This document shows positions 58,755 through 64,000 of a stretch of DNA of 64,000 nucleotides, in pieces. The notes beneath the pieces are model-generated. The model was not told the origin of the DNA and made no database searches. It was given only the letters and a program-made list of their open reading frames with translations. The translations under genes were made by a program, and so were the position numbers. Each line of letters opens with the position of its first letter. Within the stretch, counting starts at the first letter, position 1. The DNA comes from Chthoniobacteraceae bacterium (GTDB lineage Bacteria; Verrucomicrobiota; Verrucomicrobiia; Chthoniobacterales; Chthoniobacteraceae): contig CANFTB010000014.1 in NCBI GenBank assembly GCA_947449735.1, positions 22,958-86,957 of the forward strand. The letters are read 5' to 3'.

Positions 58755-59847
58755 GCAACCGATTGCGAAAACCGACAATTCTGTGAATTATTTTCTCCAG
58801 ATATAAATGGAGGAATTTACTCTTTACTACATTATTCGAGTGGCGGGCGTTCGCGAGGGTTTCCAGAGCCTCCTCGGCCTCCATTTTGTGGTTGGTCTTC
58901 GGGTTCAGGTAGCTGGGATACAGCAAAAGAGACGCGGCAACCAGCTGTTGCAAGGAGAGAGTGCGTCCCCGGCGCGGGATTTGTGCGCGGTCGTCGGTGA
59001 GTCCCCAGCCGGAATAAAAGGGCGCGCCGTAGCAAACGACCTTTTTCTGGCGCAGCAACGCTTCAAAGCCCGTGAGTGAGGTCATGACATGCACCTGCTC
59101 CACGGCGTTGAGCAATTCGCCCATGGAAACGTCCGTGACAACGGCGTCACAGAGGGAAAGGGCTTTGGTTTCGTCCGGGCCGCGTGCGCGCAGGCCTGCG
59201 ACGACGTCTGGGTGGGGTTTGTAAAGCAGGAAGGCCTCGGGATGCGCGGCGCGCACGGCTTGCAGCAGGGCGAGGTTGGTGCGGATGGATTGGGTGCCGT
59301 AGCGGATGGAGGCGTCGAACTCGACCTGGCCGGGTACTAGGAAGAGGGGGCGCCGGGTGGCGGGGGGCGTCCATTGGCTGTTGCCCACGTTGTATTTGGT
59401 GAGATTGAGGGCTAGGATGCGCTGGATGAGGTGCCCGGCGCGGGCCAGGAGGGGTTCGGGAAAGGGGTGGGTTTTGAGAAGTTGTTCGAGGGCCGAGGGG
59501 GCTGTGGCGTCGTAATAGATGCCGACGGGGTCGATCACCCAGGAGATGGGTCTTGCGAGGCCTGCTCCGAGGCCGACCGAGCGTAGGAAGCCGTCTTCGA
59601 GGCGCAGGACGGTGGCGGTTTCGGCGAGTTTGCCCGCCTCCTTGGCGATCGCGAGGGCAGGGTCGAGCGTGCGGCCCCAGACGACCAGTGCGGCGTCCTT
59701 GGGGACGCGCTTGAGGGAGGTCACAAACGAGAGGCGCGCCTCGGGAAGGAAAGCGCGGACGAACTTTTTTTTCCAAGGGGAAAAGCCGACCGCGTAGTAG
59801 CGGCCAGTGAAGCATCCGGGAGACTCTGGCGCGGGCAACTCCGTCAT
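58732..59847 (-). CDS. kpsC: KpsC-like Kdo transferase, single module
   Basis: 371 residues. CFTGRYYAVGFSPWKKKFVR, VVWGRTLDPALAIAKEAGKL, VLRLEDGFLRSVGLGAGLAR, ISWVIDPVGIYYDATAPSAL and HVMTSLTGFEALLRQKKVVC, YGAPFYSGWGLTDDRA are conserved KpsC blocks. E. coli KpsC has two such modules in about 675 residues; this protein has one, so it may perform only one of the two Kdo additions. ATG at 59847 overlaps the upstream glycosyltransferase stop by 4 bases. Confidence 0.9.
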   Translation of the reverse strand: MTELPAPESPGCFTGRYYAVGFSPWKKKFVRAFLPEARLSFVTSLKRVPKDAALVVWGRTLDPALAIAKEAGKLAETATVLRLEDGFLRSVGLGAGLARPISWVIDPVGIYYDATAPSALEQLLKTHPFPEPLLARAGHLIQRILALNLTKYNVGNSQWTPPATRRPLFLVPGQVEFDASIRYGTQSIRTNLALLQAVRAAHPEAFLLYKPHPDVVAGLRARGPDETKALSLCDAVVTDVSMGELLNAVEQVHVMTSLTGFEALLRQKKVVCYGAPFYSGWGLTDDRAQIPRRGRTLSLQQLVAASLLLYPSYLNPKTNHKMEAEEALETLANARHSNNVVKSKFLHLYLEKIIHRIVGFRNRLHDLKRAR

Positions 59848-61067
59848 GGCGTCGAGTGTTGGGGCGAGGGTGCGAGGGCAGCGGAGCGGATGGAGGTGGA
59901 GCGAGGATTGCGGAGGGGGTCGAGGAGGAGGTCGACGGCTTGGAAGTGGGCGTTCCAGGTGGGGGGCTGGAAGCGGGCTGCGCGCGAGAGTTGAGCGGCG
60001 CGCATGGGACTGGAGGGGCATGCGTAGTCGCCGATGACTTCGAGCCAGCGGCGGCCGTCGAGAGGGGCGATGTACTCGGGGATTTCGTCTGCGAATTCAC
60101 GAAAGACTGGAAGGTCGCTCGCGATGACGGGCACGCCGCAGGCGAGTGCTTCCGCGATGGGCATGCCGAATCCCTCAGCGAACGAGGGGAAGAGCAGGGC
60201 CTGGGAATGGTGGAGGTAGGTGGCCAGTGCGCTGTCGGAACAGGCGCTGACTTCGTGCACGAGTCCGCGCAGGGCGGGGCTGTGTTTCAAGAGGTCCACG
60301 ACATTGTCGAAGCCCCAGCCGCGTTGTCCGATGAGGACAAGATGAGGCGGAGGGGCGGGGTGGCGTTCTTCGGCCATCTGGCGCCACAACTGGAGCAGAA
60401 AGGCGTAGTTTTTTCGGGGTTCTATGGTGCCGACAAGAACGAAGTAGGGCGCCTGAACGGGACGCTGCGCGTCCGGCGGGGGCAGGGGGGCGGGCGCGAG
60501 CAGCGCGGGAGTTGCGTCGGGCAGGGGGAGACGGTGTGAGGCGGCGAACTCTTGGAGTTCGAGGAGGGTGGCCTTGGAATTGACGATGATTCCGGAGGAG
60601 GCCGGGAGGGCTTTGGAAATGCGGGTGAAATGGACGGACTGCTGGTTGGAGCGGCAGTATTCCGGGTGGGTGAGGGGGATGAGATCGTGGACGAAGCAAA
60701 CGAGGCGCAGGGAGCGGCGGCGCAGGGAGCGGTGGTAGGCGGGGCGGTCCAGGTTGGAGTGGCCGAGGTTGAGGAGGAGGGCGTTTTGGAGGTTGCGGGG
60801 AAACCAGGTGGTGGCGCCCCAAAGAAGGACGAGGGTGAAGAGACGGCTTGCGAAGTTTGAGCCGGGGTGGAGCAGGAGGTCGAAGAGGCGTCTTGAGACG
60901 AAGGGGGGGAAGATCCAGAGGCAGTGGAAGGCAAAGATGGCGGCGCGCGCCTCGTGCCCGTAGCGGTGGATGTATTCGACGCAGACGCGGTCCACGCCAG
61001 TGTGGAGTTTCCCCTGCCTCGCCCGGTGGAGCAGACGCGAGATATCGATGAGCAGGGGAGCGGACAT
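59844..61067 (-). CDS. Glycosyltransferase, GT4-like
   Basis: About 407 residues of GT-B fold. YFVLVGTIEPRKNYAFLLQL starts the donor-binding half and FPSFAEGFGMPIAEALACGV carries the E(x7)E-type motif; CVEYIHRYGHEARAAIFAFH lies in the acceptor half. The donor and acceptor sugars are unknown. Its stop and the kpsC start overlap (ATGA). Start chosen at MSAPLLIDISRLLH. Confidence 0.88.
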   Translation of the reverse strand: MSAPLLIDISRLLHRARQGKLHTGVDRVCVEYIHRYGHEARAAIFAFHCLWIFPPFVSRRLFDLLLHPGSNFASRLFTLVLLWGATTWFPRNLQNALLLNLGHSNLDRPAYHRSLRRRSLRLVCFVHDLIPLTHPEYCRSNQQSVHFTRISKALPASSGIIVNSKATLLELQEFAASHRLPLPDATPALLAPAPLPPPDAQRPVQAPYFVLVGTIEPRKNYAFLLQLWRQMAEERHPAPPPHLVLIGQRGWGFDNVVDLLKHSPALRGLVHEVSACSDSALATYLHHSQALLFPSFAEGFGMPIAEALACGVPVIASDLPVFREFADEIPEYIAPLDGRRWLEVIGDYACPSSPMRAAQLSRAARFQPPTWNAHFQAVDLLLDPLRNPRSTSIRSAALAPSPQHSTP

Positions 61068-61117
61068 GAGGGCTCGCTGCGCTGGGAACCGCAAGGGGCG
61101 GCGGCTCCGCGGGACGG

Positions 61118-62341
61118 CTAGTTCTGGTTCAGTATGGCGGAGGTGGTGATGCCGCTCATGATGGGGGAGGCCACGGTGGAAACAATGTTCATGAACTTCT
61201 GGAGTTCAGCAGCGGGGGCGTTCGAGATGTAGAGGGTGTCGCCGTCCTTGATCGGGAAGCTTTTGGCGATGAAGAAGCTGGCGGGCTCGCGAAGGTTGAG
61301 CGTGTAGATGACCGGCGCGACCTGTTTTTTGTTTTTCGAAGCGGTGGCAGGCGCTGGCGTGCCTTTGGCGTGCAGGGCCGCGGTGGCGGGGTCTTCGAAG
61401 CGGAAAATGAACACGCCGCGGCTGTTGGAGCGCGAATCTGAGAGGCCGCCTGCGCGGGCGAGGGCCTGCGCGAGGGTGATGCCCTTGGCCTCGAAGTTGA
61501 ACTCTTCATTTTTACCCGTGGCACCCAGGGCGGTAAAGCTGAGGGGCTGGGACAGGGCGGTCACGATGTCGCCGGGATGGAGGCGGATGTTCTGGCGGGG
61601 GTCGGCGATGATGGTTTCCAGGGGGAGTGCGACGACGGTGGAGCCGCGGGTGAGCTGGAGGGTGATTTTGTTGACGGGCTGTTTGAGCCCGCCCGTGGCG
61701 GCGATGGCGTCGAGCAACCGTTCGCCGGCGGGCGTGAGGGGCATCCGGATGTTGACATTGGTTTCGCCAATGATGGTCACCTGGGAGGTGGTGTTCCGGG
61801 TCTGGCGGACCATGACCTGGGGTTGGTTGGCCTTGTCCTTGAGCTGGGTGGTGATGTGTTCCTCGATGTCGCGGACGCGGAGGCCGGCGACGTTGAGCTG
61901 GCCGGCGAAGGGGATCTTGATGGAGCCCTCGGAATTGATGACCTGTTCGGGGAGGGTGTTGCTGCGGGCGCCTCCGGCCCCCATGCTTTTCAAATCGGGC
62001 ACTCCGGAACCGAACAGGCTCGCGGGTTGGGCCTCAAAGACGGAGACCTCGACGCTGTCGCCGGGGCTGAGGATGGAGGGTTTGGCGACGAGATCAGGGA
62101 ATTTTTCAGAAAACAGTGTGACTTTTCTGCGGGAATAAATGTTTTGCAGGACGGCGGGGGTGAGCTCCACCAGCTGGATGTCGGCTGCCGAAAGGGCCTT
62201 TCGGCTTCCCTGAACCGAGGCGGCTGAAGGGCCGCTATTGGGGATGAATCCGCTGCACCCGGCAAGCGGAAGGGCTGCTGCGAGCCAGAGCGCGCGGGCG
62301 GAGGGCAGCTTGAGGACGGTTTGCTTTACGGCTGAAAACAT
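61118..62341 (-). CDS. kpsD: Polysaccharide export OPX lipoprotein (Wza/KpsD-like)
   Basis: About 407 residues. Lipoprotein signal with lipobox LPLAGC at about residue 28. Then the export domain (SPGDSVEVSVFEAQPASLFG), GSIKIPFAGQLNVAGLRVRD, and SLBB-type repeats (TIIGETNVNIRMPLTPAGER, LHPGDIVTALSQPLSFTALG). IKDGDTLYISNAPAAELQKF is near the C-terminus. It forms the outer-membrane outlet. It precedes the GT4 gene and follows the P450. Confidence 0.92.
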   Translation of the reverse strand: MFSAVKQTVLKLPSARALWLAAALPLAGCSGFIPNSGPSAASVQGSRKALSAADIQLVELTPAVLQNIYSRRKVTLFSEKFPDLVAKPSILSPGDSVEVSVFEAQPASLFGSGVPDLKSMGAGGARSNTLPEQVINSEGSIKIPFAGQLNVAGLRVRDIEEHITTQLKDKANQPQVMVRQTRNTTSQVTIIGETNVNIRMPLTPAGERLLDAIAATGGLKQPVNKITLQLTRGSTVVALPLETIIADPRQNIRLHPGDIVTALSQPLSFTALGATGKNEEFNFEAKGITLAQALARAGGLSDSRSNSRGVFIFRFEDPATAALHAKGTPAPATASKNKKQVAPVIYTLNLREPASFFIAKSFPIKDGDTLYISNAPAAELQKFMNIVSTVASPIMSGITTSAILNQN

Positions 62342-62442
62342 AGGAAACGGGGTGTGGGCACTAGGGGTGCCGGCGGGGAGGAGAATGCTGTGCGTTTTGG
62401 AGAAAATGCGCAATCAGTACTTGGTCGGAGCCGGCCAGGGGC

Positions 62443-63942
62443 TCAGTTGGAACCGAAAGGGCAGCGGGCTTCGGCAGCGGAGGGCGGTGGAGGGGTAGTT
62501 TGCGGAGCGGCGCAGGGGGCGTACTGGCGGCTCTGGAGGCGGATGCGGACGCCGTTGGCCGAGCGGACGGTGAGGCGTCCCACGGGTTTGGGTTCGTGGG
62601 AGAGGTCGGGGAGGACCTCGAAACGGCGGACGATGGACGCGAGCACGAGGACGCTTTCCTGGGTGGCGAAGGCCGCGCCGGGACACACTCGAGGGCCGGA
62701 ACTGAAGGGGATGTAGGAGCAGCGGGCGGATTCCTTGCCCTCCTCGGTTTCGAAGCGGTCGGGATTGAACTCGTCTGGTTGGGACCAGTGCTCCCGGTGT
62801 CGGTGCAGGAGCCAGGGGGAGATCGTGACGGGGCAGCCCGCTTTGACTTGTTTGTCGCGCATTTCGTGGGTCTGCGCGGCTTCGCGGGCGATGAAGCCCA
62901 CCGGGGGATAGAGCCTGAGCGCCTCGCGGAAGACGTTCCAGACCAGTTTGAGCCGCCGGGTTTCGCCGTATTGAAATGCGCGGTCGCCGACTTCCCTCTG
63001 GATTTCGTCCACCATGCGCTGCTGGATCTCGGGGCTTCGGGAGATGAGATAAAGGGACCAGCCTAGGGCGCTCGCCGAGGTCTCGTGGCCTGCAAGGAAG
63101 AGCATGCAGACCTGGTCGACCACCTCGAGGTAGTTGAAGCGGTCTTGTGCCACGGGGTCCTCCGCCTCCATGAGGCCGGAGAGGATGTCCTTGGGCATGG
63201 GGGCGCCGGTCTTGGCGAGGTCGAAGCGGGCCTGTACGATTTTGGCGAGGATGGAGCGGATCCGAGCGGCGGCTTTGCGGCAGGAACGGTGTTGGAAGAA
63301 GGCGGGCAGCCGGTACATCATGAGGATGGCGGCGCGCTGGGCGTAGTTTTGAAAATCGAGAAACGCGTCGTAGATGGCGTGGGCGTCGGCGTGCTCCAGG
63401 GGCTGGGAAAGGATGGTGCGGAACATGACGTCGGCGGTGACGAAGGTCATTTCGGCGTCGATTTCGATGCTGCGTGCGTCGCCTTGGGAGTCGAGCCGGG
63501 CGATCATGGCGTCGACGGATTGGAGCATTTTGGGGAAGACGGTTTCAAGGCGGCCGTTGGTGAGGGCCTGGTCGACGAGGCGCCGCTGGCGGGCCCAGAC
63601 GGGGCCGTTGGTGGTGAAGATGCTGCTGCCGAGGAGCGGTTCGAGCAGGCGGTGCATCAGCCCCTGTTTGGGGTACTGGGGCGCTTCGGTGACGAGGATG
63701 CGCTTCACGAGCGAGGGCTCGTTGACGATGTAGACGTCCGTGCCGCGCTGGCGGACGTGGCCCATTTTCATCGAGTAGCTCTTTTCAAAGAGAACGTGCA
63801 GCCACGAATGCCAACCCCGGATGAAGCGCAGGATAAGAGAGCTTTTGTTTTTGTGGGGCTTGGGATACGGAGGGATGAACGCCATGAGGTCAATGAGCGG
63901 GGGGATCTGTGTGAAACTTCGAATGTATGTTTGCGGACGCAA
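62443..63942 (-). CDS. Cytochrome P450
   Basis: 499 residues. I-helix oxygen-binding segment LFLAGHETSASALGWSLYLI, K-helix ExxR in VFREALRLYPPVGFI, PERF-like FNPDRFETEEGK, and the haem loop PFSSGPRVCPGAAFATQES with the cysteine ligand. It resembles the CYP fatty-acid/xenobiotic branch; the substrate is unknown. It has no membrane anchor and no redox partner nearby. It is first in the minus-strand run leading into the capsule genes, but a 100-base gap to kpsD leaves co-transcription unproven. Met at 63942 may be too early; MAFIPPYP at about 63885 is an alternative. Confidence 0.93.
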   Translation of the reverse strand: MRPQTYIRSFTQIPPLIDLMAFIPPYPKPHKNKSSLILRFIRGWHSWLHVLFEKSYSMKMGHVRQRGTDVYIVNEPSLVKRILVTEAPQYPKQGLMHRLLEPLLGSSIFTTNGPVWARQRRLVDQALTNGRLETVFPKMLQSVDAMIARLDSQGDARSIEIDAEMTFVTADVMFRTILSQPLEHADAHAIYDAFLDFQNYAQRAAILMMYRLPAFFQHRSCRKAAARIRSILAKIVQARFDLAKTGAPMPKDILSGLMEAEDPVAQDRFNYLEVVDQVCMLFLAGHETSASALGWSLYLISRSPEIQQRMVDEIQREVGDRAFQYGETRRLKLVWNVFREALRLYPPVGFIAREAAQTHEMRDKQVKAGCPVTISPWLLHRHREHWSQPDEFNPDRFETEEGKESARCSYIPFSSGPRVCPGAAFATQESVLVLASIVRRFEVLPDLSHEPKPVGRLTVRSANGVRIRLQSRQYAPCAAPQTTPPPPSAAEARCPFGSN

Positions 63943-63990
63943 GTTTTAAAGTAGGGACTCGAAATCTTTAGTCGCGAAGTTGAGGAGGAG

Positions 63991-64000
63991 TTTCACGCGG
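63991..64000. repeat. Intergenic repeat arm, partial copy at window end
   Basis: TTTCACGCGG ends the window and matches the opening of the arm at 5745; whether the rest follows cannot be seen. Confidence 0.4.

Noticed and set aside
1..64000. CRISPR arrays, rRNA operons and complete insertion sequences
   Set aside because: None seen: no array of direct repeats with unique spacers, no rRNA-like sequence and no transposase with terminal inverted repeats.

Overview
The window is 64 kb of bacterial chromosome that reads as Verrucomicrobiota, with Opitutae-like as the best guess. The case rests on family content: paired DUF1501 and DUF1549/DUF1553 proteins with N-terminal c-type haem motifs, a PVC-type membrane-bound dehydrogenase with a C-terminal CxxCH domain, two ThuA proteins, a DUF6807 (PmoA-like) protein, NIPSNAP, FecR and many secreted proteins with unassigned roles. 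Most of the DNA is GC-rich, with few clear Shine-Dalgarno sites. Species and genus cannot be fixed from the window alone.

Layout. 1-16 kb is mostly housekeeping: the end of a PhoR-like sensor kinase, NIPSNAP, two head-to-head cyclophilins, an aguB-aguA pair (agmatine to putrescine), a glutathione peroxidase, a fumarylacetoacetate-hydrolase-family enzyme, a BamB-like beta-propeller, a LysE exporter, a PLP decarboxylase, a 1059-residue FecR-domain protein and an ImuB-like Y-family polymerase. 16-30.5 kb is a block of secreted proteins (NHL propeller, DUF6807, PVC haem protein, SGNH hydrolase, two ThuA, DUF1501, DUF1553) that looks like extracytoplasmic carbohydrate metabolism. 30.6-34 kb holds rnhC, an HU-type protein with a strong terminator, and a KamA-type radical SAM aminomutase.

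34.1-38.6 kb is a probable decayed integrative island. It starts at an intact tRNA-Arg(CCG) and ends at a direct repeat of that tRNA's 3' half plus its downstream flank. Inside are a GH92 glycosidase, an HNH nuclease fragment, a truncated Sel1-type gene and a frameshifted fragment that looks like a tyrosine-recombinase N-terminus, placed next to the repeat. The 3' flank module recurs after tRNA-Asp(GTC) at 40.6 kb. coaX and a ROK kinase lie between the two tRNA loci.

40.9-48.5 kb is an accessory region: a RecQ helicase, two PIN toxin-antitoxin pairs, an Rpn-type nuclease flanked by imperfect direct repeats, a chimeric-looking ORF, a DUF4143-type ATPase with a doubtful N-terminus, and remnants of a third PIN toxin and a second Rpn gene.

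48.5-64 kb is a surface polysaccharide locus: a sulfotransferase-like gene on the plus strand, then twelve genes on the minus strand. Reading with transcription these are cytochrome P450, OPX lipoprotein, GT4 glycosyltransferase, KpsC, KpsS, KpsE, KpsM, KpsT, GT9 heptosyltransferase-like, FkbM methyltransferase, heptose-7-phosphate kinase and GmhA. This is an ABC-transporter (Kps-type) capsule system with heptose precursor genes. The 48.5-56 kb part is visibly AT-richer than the rest and was probably acquired separately. A family of short intergenic repeats with the core TCACGCGGAG is scattered through the window.
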